DNA from: Phycisphaerales bacterium
GTDB taxonomy: Bacteria; Planctomycetota; Phycisphaerae; Phycisphaerales; UBA1924
Assembly: GCA_020850415.1 (NCBI GenBank)
Contig: JADZER010000060.1
Coordinates: forward strand, 81,312 to 145,311
Direction: 5' to 3'
DNA: 64,000 nt
The position numbers and the translations under genes are program-made. The notes below the pieces were generated by a model. That model was not told the DNA's origin, ran no database searches, and saw only the letters and a program-made list of their open reading frames with translations. How positions within the stretch are numbered: the stretch's first letter is position 1; each line of letters begins with the position of its first letter. This document shows, piece by piece, positions 1 to 8,610 of the stretch.

Positions 1-189
1 CACCAGGAAGCACGACCCGATGAGCACAAAGGCCGTCGCCGCCCCCATCGCCACGGCGTTGACCGCCGAGTTGGTCACCGCCAGCGTCGGGCACATCCCC
101 AGCACCTGGACGAACACGGGGTTCTCTTTCCAGATGCCCTTGGTGAACTCGTCGTACATCTTCTCGGGCGTCATCTTCGGGGTGCTCAC
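1..189 (-). CDS. rnfE: RnfE, ion-translocating oxidoreductase membrane subunit E (3' end outside window)
   Basis: The first 63 residues of an integral membrane subunit of the Rnf ferredoxin:NAD+ oxidoreductase are visible. After a short cytoplasmic start comes the family pattern GIWKENPVFVQVLGMCPTLA, then a hydrophobic helix containing NSAVNAVAMGAA, as in the RnfE/RnfA/NqrD/NqrE family. RnfE and RnfA form the membrane core that carries electrons past the lipid phase. I chose the GTG at 189 because it overlaps the rnfG stop as GTGA, the same coupling used throughout this operon. The rest of the gene, and probably rnfA, lies beyond the left edge. RnfA is the alternative within the family, but the KGIWKENPV start and the position after rnfG favour RnfE. 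Confidence 0.85.
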   Translation of the reverse strand, partial: MSTPKMTPEKMYDEFTKGIWKENPVFVQVLGMCPTLAVTNSAVNAVAMGAATAFVLIGSCFLV

Positions 190-887
190 GGACGGCCCCC
201 CTCTCGGGCGCCGGGCTGCGCGGCCGGGGCCGGCGCGGGCGGCTCCTCGCCCGCCGGCGGCAGGCTGCCCAGCCAGAACGCGTTGCCCTCGTTGATGATC
301 CTGGCGACCGCCTTGGACGAGATCGTCGCCCCCGTGATCGCGTCCACCTCGAACGGCTGGTCCCGCCCGTCCTTGACCACCGTGATCTCCGGCTCGACAG
401 CAAGGTCGTTGAAGTTGGCCACGAACGAGTCGCTCTTGAAGATCTTGTCGCCCAGCCCGGGCGTCTCCCGGCTGGCGAGGATCCGCATCCCGATCACACG
501 CTTGGTCGCCGGGTCGTAGCCGTAGAGCAATTGGATCTCGTCCTGGAACCCCGCCCCGGCGTTCCGGACGGCGTAACCGCGGAAGTTCCCCTCGTCGTCG
601 TACCCGCCGTAGATCACCGGGTCGGTGGTCTTCTCATCGGGGCTGATCGGCACGAGCACCCCGGCACGGAGCGCCAGATACGACACCGCACTCGAGCCGG
701 GCACGACCTCCAGCACCGCCGCCTGCAGGGCCTTGGCCTTGTTGGCCGCGATAATCGGCGTCGTGACCTGGTACGCCCAGCTCAGCAGGAACCCCGAGAG
801 CATCCCGGACAGCGCCAGCGTCGCCGTCAGGCGCACGCCGCTCGGCTCGTTGCCGCGCCCCTTGATGGTCAGTTCGACCTCACTCAT
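186..887 (-). CDS. rnfG: RnfG, FMN-binding subunit of the Rnf complex
   Basis: RnfG carries an FMN covalently bound through a phosphoester to a threonine and works on the outer face of the cytoplasmic membrane. The 233-residue protein has one N-terminal membrane helix (about residues 19-42), a soluble FMN_bind domain and the attachment motif T-G-A-T-I-S-S at 185-191, so the flavinylated residue should be Thr188. Upstream sits the family segment ETPGLGDKI (about 141-149). The C-terminal 25 residues are a Pro/Ala-rich tail. The start overlaps the rnfD stop by 8 bp and the stop overlaps rnfE, so translation is coupled. Flavinylation needs an ApbE transferase, which is not in the window. Confidence 0.93.
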   Translation of the reverse strand: MSEVELTIKGRGNEPSGVRLTATLALSGMLSGFLLSWAYQVTTPIIAANKAKALQAAVLEVVPGSSAVSYLALRAGVLVPISPDEKTTDPVIYGGYDDEGNFRGYAVRNAGAGFQDEIQLLYGYDPATKRVIGMRILASRETPGLGDKIFKSDSFVANFNDLAVEPEITVVKDGRDQPFEVDAITGATISSKAVARIINEGNAFWLGSLPPAGEEPPAPAPAAQPGAREGGRP

Positions 888-1902
888 GCTCGATCGCCCC
901 CCGCCCGAAGGGTCGCGGCTGGGTCACACGCTCGATCAGCGGCGTCGCCGCGTTCATCAGCAGGATCGCGTACATCACACCCTCCGGCAGCCCGCCCCAC
1001 AGCCGGATCAGGACCACGATCACGCCGATCCCCGCCCCGAACGCCCACGCCCCCCGCGGCGTCACCGGGCTGGTCACCGGGTCGGTCGCCATGTACACCG
1101 CGCCGAACAGCAGCCCGCCGCTGGTCAGCATCGCCCACGGCGCAGGGAACTTCTCGGTGTTGAACGCCCAGACGACCGTGCTGAACACCGTCACCGAGAG
1201 AAGGATCGCCGCCGGGATCCGCCAGTCGAACGCCCGCCGGACCGCCATCACAACGCCGCAAAGCAGGATGACGATCGCGCAGGTCTCGCCGAGCGACCCG
1301 GCCGTGTTGCCCAGCAGCAGGTCTGTCAGCGGCGTGGTCTGGTGCTCGAACTTCATCAGGCCCAGGGGTGTCGCGGTCGCCACCGCGTCGGGCGTGGCCT
1401 GCATGAACGGCGCCGCGAAGTTCGACGCCCGGACCGTGAAAAAGCCCCCGATGTCCCCCTGCGCCGACCAGGTGGTGATCGCGCCGGGGAACGCAGCCTG
1501 CAGGAACGCCCGCCCGACCAGCGCCGGGTTGAACATGTTCTGCCCCAGCCCGCCGAACGCCAGCTTGCCCAGGCAGATCCCGGCCGCCCCGCCCAGGAAC
1601 GCCATCCACAGCGGGAAGCCCGGCGGCAGGCAGAGGGCGAGGACGATGCCGGTCAGGATCGCGCTGCCGTCCTTGAGGGTCCGGCCGCGGGGCCTGGCCG
1701 GCCCGAGCAGCCACTCGGCCCCGGCCGCCCCGGCCGTCGTGGCGAGCATTACGAAAATCGCGCTGATCCCGAAGAAGTAGACCGCCGCGAGGATCACCGG
1801 CCCCATGCCGATGATCACCTCGGTCATCAGCCTCGGCGTGGTGATGCCCCGCCGCAGAAACGGCGCCGACTGCAGCAACAGACGCGGATCGCCAGCCATC
1901 AT
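880..1902 (-). CDS. rnfD: RnfD, membrane FMN subunit of the Rnf complex
   Basis: A 340-residue polytopic membrane protein of the RnfD/NqrB family, which carries a covalently bound FMN and takes part in cation translocation. Diagnostic segments are NMFNPALVGRAFL (about 122-134) and the flavin site DAVATATPLGLMK (172-184), where Thr178 corresponds to the usual S-G-A-T-x threonine. The C-terminal part continues as helices with TDPVTSPVTPRG, also typical of the family. I chose the ATG at 1902 because it forms ATGA with the rnfC stop; a second ATG follows at once. Reading further upstream would give an Arg-rich stretch that is only rnfC sequence in another frame. Confidence 0.93.
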   Translation of the reverse strand: MMAGDPRLLLQSAPFLRRGITTPRLMTEVIIGMGPVILAAVYFFGISAIFVMLATTAGAAGAEWLLGPARPRGRTLKDGSAILTGIVLALCLPPGFPLWMAFLGGAAGICLGKLAFGGLGQNMFNPALVGRAFLQAAFPGAITTWSAQGDIGGFFTVRASNFAAPFMQATPDAVATATPLGLMKFEHQTTPLTDLLLGNTAGSLGETCAIVILLCGVVMAVRRAFDWRIPAAILLSVTVFSTVVWAFNTEKFPAPWAMLTSGGLLFGAVYMATDPVTSPVTPRGAWAFGAGIGVIVVLIRLWGGLPEGVMYAILLMNAATPLIERVTQPRPFGRGAIEHE

Positions 1903-3233
1903 CCTTGCTTGGCCTTTCGCTGACGGATCGTGAGCTTCGCAGCCCGGATCAGGTGCACGATCGGGACGCTGGAGGGGCAAGTGTATGTGCACGCCCCGCA
2001 CTCCATGCAGTCCATGACGAACGCCCCCTCGAGCTCCTCGTAGCGCCCGGCCCTCGCCAGCCGCGCGAGCCGCGAGGGGTTCAGGAAGTTCCCGCACGCC
2101 TCCAGGCACGACCCGCACCGCACGCACGCGTACTCGGTCGGGTGGTTGACCATGTTGTCGGTGAACGCCAGCAGACCGCTCGTCCCCTTCACCACCGGCG
2201 CGTCCAGCGTCGCCAGCGGCATCCCCATCATCGGCCCGCCCATGACCACCTGGCGGGTATCCCGGTTGATCCCGCAGTGACGCAGCACATCCCGGATCGG
2301 TGTGCCGATCGGCACGATCAGGTTCGCCGGCCGGTCAACCCCCGGACCCGCCACCGTCAGCGCCCGCTCGATCAGCGGCTGCCCGCGGTCGAACCAGTCC
2401 GTCAGGCACGCCATCGTCGCGACATTGTTGACGACCACGCCGATATCCAGCGGCAGGTGCCCCGCCGGCACCTCCTCGTTGAACACCGCCTTGATCAGCA
2501 TCTTCTCCGCGCCCTGCGGGTACTTCACTGCCAGCGGCGCGACGGTGATCTTCGAGCCCGCCGGCAGGTGGGCCCGCAGCGAGTCGATCCCGTCGGGCTT
2601 GTTCATCTCGACGCCGATCCACGCGCCCCTGGCCCCCAGCTTTTCGGCCAGGATCGACACCCCCCGCACGACCTCCGCCGGGCGCTCGACCATCACCCGG
2701 TGGTCGCAGGTCAGGTACGGCTCGCACTCGCACCCGTTGATCACCAGCCGTTCGCACGCCTTGCCCTCGGGCAGCTTGTACTTCACATGGCTGGGGAACG
2801 CCGCCCCGCCGAGCCCGACCAGCCCCGCCCGCTGCACGCTCGCGGCGAACTCGTCCACGCCCATCGCGAAGGGGTCCACCGGGTCGCGCTCACGGAACTG
2901 CTGCGAGGAATAGGGGTCCGCCTCGATCTGGATCGCCGGGACCAGCTGCCCGTTGCCCTGCCGGTGAGGCCCCACATCCACCACCCGCCCCGTCACCGGG
3001 CTGTGCAGGCTCGTCGAGACGAACCCGCCCGGCTCGGCGATCAGTTGCCCGCGCGTGACCTTCTCCCCCGCCCGCACCACCGCCCTGCACGGCGCCCCGA
3101 TGTGCTGACCCAGCGGCAGCACATACCGCCCCACGAACGGCATCCGCTCGAGCGGCAGGTGCTCGGTCTCCTCCTTGTGCTCCAGCGGGTGCACGCCGTG
3201 CCGGAAGCTCTTTCGGTTGGGGAGCGACGACAC
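1899..3233 (-). CDS. rnfC: RnfC, NADH/FMN and Fe-S subunit of the Rnf complex
   Basis: RnfC is the peripheral subunit that exchanges electrons with NAD(H). The 444-residue protein has an N-terminal barrel-sandwich region (PGGFVSTSLHSPVTG, about 68-82), the Rossmann-like NADH/FMN domain with GLVGLGGAAFPSHVKY (about 138-153), a SLBB region (GTPIRDVLRHCG) and two 4Fe-4S binding motifs, CVRCGSCLEAC near 370 and CMECGACTYTC near 409. The RnfC of some proteobacteria has a long C-terminal extension; this one stops after the Fe-S domain. The GTG start directly abuts the TAA of the large PFOR-like gene (TAAGTG), so the two are probably translated together. Confidence 0.94.
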   Translation of the reverse strand: MSSLPNRKSFRHGVHPLEHKEETEHLPLERMPFVGRYVLPLGQHIGAPCRAVVRAGEKVTRGQLIAEPGGFVSTSLHSPVTGRVVDVGPHRQGNGQLVPAIQIEADPYSSQQFRERDPVDPFAMGVDEFAASVQRAGLVGLGGAAFPSHVKYKLPEGKACERLVINGCECEPYLTCDHRVMVERPAEVVRGVSILAEKLGARGAWIGVEMNKPDGIDSLRAHLPAGSKITVAPLAVKYPQGAEKMLIKAVFNEEVPAGHLPLDIGVVVNNVATMACLTDWFDRGQPLIERALTVAGPGVDRPANLIVPIGTPIRDVLRHCGINRDTRQVVMGGPMMGMPLATLDAPVVKGTSGLLAFTDNMVNHPTEYACVRCGSCLEACGNFLNPSRLARLARAGRYEELEGAFVMDCMECGACTYTCPSSVPIVHLIRAAKLTIRQRKAKQG

Positions 3234-6200
3234 TTAGGCACGCTCCCCGCCGTACCCGGCGATCGCCATCAGGCGGCTGGTGATGTTGTCGGTCGTCTCG
3301 AGCGCGAACTGGGACCGCAGTTGGGCGAGCTGCGCCTCGTGCTGGGCCTTGAGCGCCGCGACCTCGGCCTGCCGTGCGCCCGCCACGCTCTGCTCGATTT
3401 CCTGGCGCACCTTCTCGGTGAAGGGCGTGACCTCACCGGCCAGCTCTTGGAGCGTCCGCCACAGCCGGGCCCGGTCGGCGCCGTCGCGTGCAAGCGTTGT
3501 CCCGACGGCGAACCGGGACTTCCCGCCCTCGGCCCCGAGCTCGACGAACGGCGTCTTGCTCGCCCTCGCCTCCGCGTCCAGATCCAGGTACTCGGACATC
3601 GCGACCGGGTTGTTCGCCTCGCGCCCCATGGGCGTGAGCTGCTCGGCGAACCGCGCCTCGCTGGCCGCCCAGTGCGCCGGCGTGATCGCCGCGCCGTGCT
3701 CGCCGTACACCCACTTGTCCCGGGGCGACGGGTTCATCGAGATGTCGATGCACGAACCGAACACCCCCGCCCCCGCCGGGTCGAAGGTCGCCAGGGGCCA
3801 GGCCCGCGACGCAACGGCCAGGGCCGCCTGCTCGAACAGCCCCGCGACGCCGAACCCGTGCCGCTCCGGGCTCGGGGCGTGCACATGCACCAGCGCCGGT
3901 CCGGCCGTCGCCAGCGCCCGCTCGACGCTCGCGGCGAAGTGCGCCGCGTGCGCCACCGAGCACTGCGTCACGAACGCCTTCCGCGACAGCATCGCCAGGA
4001 GCGCGATGTCGTACCGCTGCGCCGGCGGGTAGCTGCCCATCGAGTCCAGGCTCAGCGCCCCGTCCGCCTTGCCGCCGATGTCGCTCAGCACCACCGCCTT
4101 GATCGGCAGCCCGCTCTCGAACAGCCACACGAGCTGGCTCAGCCCGCGAGCGCCGAGCGACTGCCCGTCGCCGACGAGCACCATCGGCGGCACGAGCTCG
4201 CGCTCGTCGGCCGTGAGGTCCGCGTAGGTGAGACCCGCCAGCCGCGCCGCCGCGTGCGGGGCCTCGTTCGGCCGGTCGATCTCCAGCCGCGCCAGCCGGA
4301 TCAGCCGGAACCCGTCGATCACCTCGCGCAGGTAGCCCTCAAGCACGCCCCGCGCCAGGCCCCCCGCCTCGCCCGCGGCGTCGATCGCCACCGGCGAGAG
4401 GAACGGGTTGTACGGGTAGGCGCCCGCCCAGGCCGCGACCGACCCGGCCGCGAGCGTGAGCCCGACCCGGGCCCGGCCGAGCCCCAGCGGCCCGCGTGTG
4501 AGCTTCCACTCCAGGTCGGCCAAGCCCCTGGCCGCGTCGACCAGCCGCGCGAGCAGCTCGCCGTCCACATGCCCGTTGACGATCGCCGAGTCGATCTTCG
4601 ACGAGAGCGCGCCGAGCTCGACATCGCCCCGACCGAGCGTCTCGAGCCCCGCCGAGAGCGCCTCGAGGTCCGCCGTCGGCAGCGCCGCCGCGAGCTGCTT
4701 CTGGATCCGTTCGCTCAGCTTGCCCCGCAGCCCGTTGATCATCCCCACCAGCCTCTGCGTCCGCGGCTGGTAGTGGAACTCCGCGACCGCCAGCACCTGG
4801 CGCAGCGCCAGCTTTGCCCCCGACCCCGCCTCGGCCCCGTCGCCCGGCGCCATCGCGTGCAGGCAGTGCCGGCTGAGCATCATCGCCGCGAGCGGGCCGA
4901 TGCGGTCGTCCTTGCGCACCCGCTCGATGATCTCTCCCGGGGTGTCCGGTAGCGACTGCCACAGCGCCCACCCCTTGCGGGCCCGCTCGACCGCCTCGGG
5001 CGTGCGGGGCTTAAGCGCGATGCCGTGCCCCGCGCCCCGGGCCCCGATCAGCTCCGGGCACTTGCACGCGTCGGGGTTCACCGCCAGCGACAGGAGCGCC
5101 CCCGTCCCCGGCGCCGCGTGCTCGGCGTCGCGGAAGAACAGATCCGTCACCGCGATCGGCAGCCCGCCGATCTGCGCCTTCACCGCCTCGAACGCCGCGC
5201 CGACCGCCGACGCCCGCGTCGCATCCAGCTTCGCCGCGATATCGCCGATCGTCGCGCCGAACAGCTCGCCCGCGGTGGTGGGGGGGTTCTCGCCCATCGC
5301 CAGCTTCGCCGCCCGCTTGACCATCTGCCCGATGACCGGGCGCAGGGCGTCGGCCTGGGCCCCGGCCCGCGTCGCCATGTCCAGCCCCGCCTCGAGCAGC
5401 GACTTGGGCGTGATCGCCAGCGCCGCCACCGACCCGTCCGGGCAGCTCGTCCACAGCGCCGGCGAGCCGTCGCACCCGCCGGGCACGAACACGGGCAGCA
5501 GCCTGCAAGCCTGCCCTGCGTCGCGGAACACGCTCGACAGCGCCGGCGTCGAGCCCAACGCGCAGGCCGGCTCGCCCACCAGCTCGTCGAGCTCACCGCT
5601 CTTGTAGAACACCCCCGCGTGATCCCAGAACCGAGGCAGGCTCGCCAGCCCACCAGTCCGCGCCATCGCCATCACCTCCGCCGGAGGCGCAACCTCACCG
5701 CGCGCCGCACCGCGCCGAGCACCGGGCGTCGGGCTCGCGTCGAGCGCCGACTCCCCCTCGCCCCGGCTGACCCCTTCGAACCCGCCGGCGAACGCGTCCA
5801 GCAGCCGCTCACGCTCGCCCTCGGCCAGCTCGCCGAGCATCTCCGCCCGACGCGAGCGCACCTGCGCTGCGCCCGGCGTCTCCACCCCCAGCCGGATCAG
5901 CAGCGCGTGCAGCGCCCCCCCCAGCAGCCGCTCCCGGCGCACACCGGCGTCCGGTCCCTCGGGCAGCACGAGTTCGACCGCGTGCGCCTTGGCCTCGCGG
6001 GGCGCCCCCGCGCCCGCGTCGGCGAGCACCACCAGATCGGCCGCCACATCGTCGCCCGGGTCCGTGAAGGGCTCGGTCGAGAAGCTCACCCGATCGGTGA
6101 CCACCTCCCCGGCCCGCTGCCAGCTGATGCCCGGGCGCGAACGCACGAACAGCCCCGGCTTGGACCCAGCCAGCCCGAACGCCAGCGTCGCCAGCTCCCC

Positions 6201-7742
6201 CGCGAACGACTCGAACCCCCGGCCCGCGGGGCGAAGTACGACGGCGGTGGTCAGCTGGTGCGCGGTCGGGGCGCTCTCTGCCCCGCGGTCCCGCAGCCCC
6301 AGCCCCGCCGCCTCCGGATAGTCCCGGCGCACGGCGTCGAGCAACGCTTGGTGTTTGGGGTACGCGCTCTTGGCGTGCACGAGATCGAGGCCGACATAGT
6401 GGAACGCCCGCGTCGGCGACGCCAGCTCGCGCACCAGCAGCGCCAGGTCCGCCCCCCGCACCGGCAGACCGCCGAGCCCCGCCGCCGCTCCGATCAGCCG
6501 GGGCATGTCGTTGGGCGACATCGGCGGCAGGCCCCGGTGGGTCTCCGCCCCGAACCGCCCGTTCTCGCGGCACTTGTCGAGCAGCCCGCGCACCTGACGC
6601 ATCAGCGGGCCCTCGTCCGCCGGCGAGCACGCGATACGCTCGAGCACGCACACCACCTCGTGCCCGCGCAGCGCCAGCGCCAGCGCCGACCCGTGCACGG
6701 GCCACGCCCGCTGCACGCCGACAACGCCGACCTTCAGCCTCTGCGCCCGCGCCCAGTCCGCGATGCTGACCGCCTGCTCGACCAGCGACCCCTGCGCCAC
6801 CAGCACGATCTTCGCGTCCCCGGTCCTGTGCGTCCGCACCGCGAGGTGCTCGCGCCCCGTCAGCGCCCCGTACCCCTGCACCGCCCCGGCCAGCACCCGC
6901 TCGATGTCCGCGTCCAGGAACACCCGGCCCGCCGCCGCCCCCAGCGCCCACGACTCCGGCCCCTGCGGCGAACCCAGGGCCATCGGGCGCTCCAGGTCGT
7001 ACACCGCCGGCACGCGCCGGCGCGTCTCGCCGAAGATCGTCCGCTGGGCCGCGCTCGCCGGCGGGATCACATCCGTCGCGCTGCCCAGGAACTCCCGCAC
7101 CAGCCCGTCGCCCGGCATCGCCACGCTCTGGACCGCCAGCGCCGTCTGCTCGGCGTCCATCGCCACGACCGCCGGCACGAGCGCCAGCTCGCTCACCCGG
7201 CGGGCGATCACCGCCAGGTCCACCGCCTCCTGCACGCTCGCCGCGAGGAACCGCACCGCCCCGACGCCCTCCAGCGCGTGGTACGCCTCGTGCCCGCTCC
7301 CCAGCGCCGGCGCGTGCCCCGCCCCCGCCCGCAGCACCAGGTGCACCACCAGCGGCAAGCGCCGCCCCGCCGCCTCGGCGAGCAGGTCCCGGCACTGCAG
7401 CGCGTCGGGCCCGGAGAGAAATACCGTCGCCCGCCGCCCCGCCATCGCCGCGCCCATCGCCGCCGCGAGAGCCGCCCGCGGGCTGTCCGCGTCCACGCCC
7501 GTGATCGGCGCGTTGAGCGCGTTGAGCCGGAGCCCCGCCTCGTGCCCTCCCCAGACCCTCGCCGCCAGCGCCGCCGGGTAGCTCGCCCCCAGGCCCGCGA
7601 CATCGCACACCCGCGCCTCGACCGCCGCCACCGCCGACACGCCGTCGAGCAGCTGCATCTTGCCAGCGTGCGGCGCGGGCGCGGCCTTGCCGCGGATCAT
7701 CCGCCGGAGCACCCGCAGCGATTCGGACGCAAAGCTACTCAC
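3234..7742 (-). CDS. Giant PFOR-derived protein (1502 aa), probably catalytically degenerate, inside the rnf operon
   Basis: The protein follows pyruvate:ferredoxin oxidoreductase (NifJ) order. A domain-I-like region lies at about 35-230 (SYPAALAARVWGG where PFOR has YPITPSS). A domain-II-like region at about 270-400 contains KIVLVAQGSLVEQAVSIADW. A gamma-like region lies at about 500-620. The thiamine-diphosphate-like region at about 1184-1340 has VGDGQSLGARGLSQ and ends in WPLATFDPAGAG as NifJ does (WPLYRYDP). The two-cluster ferredoxin domain of PFOR is reduced to an isolated CKC near 895. A roughly 150-residue C-terminal extension follows, with a coiled coil at about 1430-1480, and it is shared with the neighbouring 834-residue protein. 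The GTG start lies 2 nt after the rnfB stop. I infer an electron-transfer or scaffold role between KorAB and Rnf rather than a working PFOR. Confidence 0.72.
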   Translation of the reverse strand: MSSFASESLRVLRRMIRGKAAPAPHAGKMQLLDGVSAVAAVEARVCDVAGLGASYPAALAARVWGGHEAGLRLNALNAPITGVDADSPRAALAAAMGAAMAGRRATVFLSGPDALQCRDLLAEAAGRRLPLVVHLVLRAGAGHAPALGSGHEAYHALEGVGAVRFLAASVQEAVDLAVIARRVSELALVPAVVAMDAEQTALAVQSVAMPGDGLVREFLGSATDVIPPASAAQRTIFGETRRRVPAVYDLERPMALGSPQGPESWALGAAAGRVFLDADIERVLAGAVQGYGALTGREHLAVRTHRTGDAKIVLVAQGSLVEQAVSIADWARAQRLKVGVVGVQRAWPVHGSALALALRGHEVVCVLERIACSPADEGPLMRQVRGLLDKCRENGRFGAETHRGLPPMSPNDMPRLIGAAAGLGGLPVRGADLALLVRELASPTRAFHYVGLDLVHAKSAYPKHQALLDAVRRDYPEAAGLGLRDRGAESAPTAHQLTTAVVLRPAGRGFESFAGELATLAFGLAGSKPGLFVRSRPGISWQRAGEVVTDRVSFSTEPFTDPGDDVAADLVVLADAGAGAPREAKAHAVELVLPEGPDAGVRRERLLGGALHALLIRLGVETPGAAQVRSRRAEMLGELAEGERERLLDAFAGGFEGVSRGEGESALDASPTPGARRGAARGEVAPPAEVMAMARTGGLASLPRFWDHAGVFYKSGELDELVGEPACALGSTPALSSVFRDAGQACRLLPVFVPGGCDGSPALWTSCPDGSVAALAITPKSLLEAGLDMATRAGAQADALRPVIGQMVKRAAKLAMGENPPTTAGELFGATIGDIAAKLDATRASAVGAAFEAVKAQIGGLPIAVTDLFFRDAEHAAPGTGALLSLAVNPDACKCPELIGARGAGHGIALKPRTPEAVERARKGWALWQSLPDTPGEIIERVRKDDRIGPLAAMMLSRHCLHAMAPGDGAEAGSGAKLALRQVLAVAEFHYQPRTQRLVGMINGLRGKLSERIQKQLAAALPTADLEALSAGLETLGRGDVELGALSSKIDSAIVNGHVDGELLARLVDAARGLADLEWKLTRGPLGLGRARVGLTLAAGSVAAWAGAYPYNPFLSPVAIDAAGEAGGLARGVLEGYLREVIDGFRLIRLARLEIDRPNEAPHAAARLAGLTYADLTADERELVPPMVLVGDGQSLGARGLSQLVWLFESGLPIKAVVLSDIGGKADGALSLDSMGSYPPAQRYDIALLAMLSRKAFVTQCSVAHAAHFAASVERALATAGPALVHVHAPSPERHGFGVAGLFEQAALAVASRAWPLATFDPAGAGVFGSCIDISMNPSPRDKWVYGEHGAAITPAHWAASEARFAEQLTPMGREANNPVAMSEYLDLDAEARASKTPFVELGAEGGKSRFAVGTTLARDGADRARLWRTLQELAGEVTPFTEKVRQEIEQSVAGARQAEVAALKAQHEAQLAQLRSQFALETTDNITSRLMAIAGYGGERA

Positions 7743-7744
7743 GG

Positions 7745-8599
7745 TCAGCCTTCCCTTCCGTCAGTCGTCAACTGGACGAGGCGCACCGTCTTGAACTGCT
7801 GCCCCTCGATCCACCGGATCGCCCCCGTCGGGCAGCGGAATGTCGCCTCGGGCCTGGCCGGCCCGCCCGCCGAGTAGTCCACCACCGGCAGGTTGTTTGC
7901 CATCGTGATCAGACCCGGCGCCGCGTCCTGGGCGCACCGCCCGCACGCGTCGCACGCCACCGAGCACACCGCCCGCGCCTCGTCGCCCTCCAGCGGCGCC
8001 TTGCACTGCACGACCAGGTTGTGCCCGATCGGCATCAGCTCGAACAGCCCGCGCGGGCACGCCTCCACGCAGTCCCCGCACGCCGTGCACCGGTCCGGGT
8101 CTACCACCGGCAGCCGCTGCCCGTTCATCGTGATCGCGTCGAAATCGCACGCCGCCTCGCAGTCGGCCAGCCCCAGGCACCCCCAGCTGCACCCCTTGCC
8201 CCCGCCCCCGACCAGGTGCGCCGCCCCGCAGTTGCCCCACCCCTCATACTCGGCGATCTGCCGCGCCTGCCCGAGCCCGCCCGCGCAGTGCAGCCGCGCC
8301 ACGCGCTTCTCCGCCGCTCCCGCGTCCACACCCAGGAAGTTCGCGACCCGCTCGACCCCCTCCGGGCTGTTGACCGTGCACCCGCTGGGCTTGTTCCGCC
8401 CGCCGAGCAGCGACTCGGCGAACGCGCGGCAGCCCGCCTCGCCGCACGCCCCGCAGTTGGACCCCGGCAGCATCCCCTCGATGATGTCCAGCCGGGGGTC
8501 TTCCTCGACCTTCAGGAACTTGTTCGCGATCGCCAGCCCGGCGCCGAAGAACGCGCCCAGCCCCGTCATGATCAGGATGGCTGTCAGGATCGTGCCCAC
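7745..8599 (-). CDS. rnfB: RnfB, ferredoxin-oxidising Fe-S subunit of the Rnf complex
   Basis: RnfB is the entry point for electrons from reduced ferredoxin. The 284-residue protein has an N-terminal membrane helix (residues 5-27), the 4Fe-4S domain with Cys49, Cys52, Cys57 and Cys74 in the pattern CGACGEAGC..PSGC, and further ferredoxin-type clusters at Cys137/141/147/151, at CTACGDCVEAC (171-181) and around Cys199/216/219/222. It ends after a short tail (WIEGQQFKTVRL). It lies between the two PFOR-like genes, 11 bp after the 834-residue gene, whereas in most bacteria rnfB is next to rnfA or rnfC. This places the ferredoxin-docking subunit beside the presumed electron suppliers. Confidence 0.94.
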   Translation of the reverse strand: MGTILTAILIMTGLGAFFGAGLAIANKFLKVEEDPRLDIIEGMLPGSNCGACGEAGCRAFAESLLGGRNKPSGCTVNSPEGVERVANFLGVDAGAAEKRVARLHCAGGLGQARQIAEYEGWGNCGAAHLVGGGGKGCSWGCLGLADCEAACDFDAITMNGQRLPVVDPDRCTACGDCVEACPRGLFELMPIGHNLVVQCKAPLEGDEARAVCSVACDACGRCAQDAAPGLITMANNLPVVDYSAGGPARPEATFRCPTGAIRWIEGQQFKTVRLVQLTTDGREG

Positions 8600-8610
8600 A
8601 GCGTCCCCCG

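Noticed and set aside
1905..4952. Long open frame opposite rnfC and the PFOR-like gene
   Set aside because: It is Arg/Pro/His-rich with no domain and is a by-product of high G+C; the opposite strand carries clear family motifs. The same holds for the long frames at 5025-7877 (+), 9193-11295 (+), 12027-14375 (+), 31548-33872 (-), 26269-28200 (-) and 44576-46150 (-).
3234..7742. Active pyruvate:ferredoxin oxidoreductase (NifJ)
   Set aside because: The YPITP motif is altered, the two-cluster ferredoxin domain is missing and the TPP region is diverged, so an active-enzyme name would overstate the evidence.
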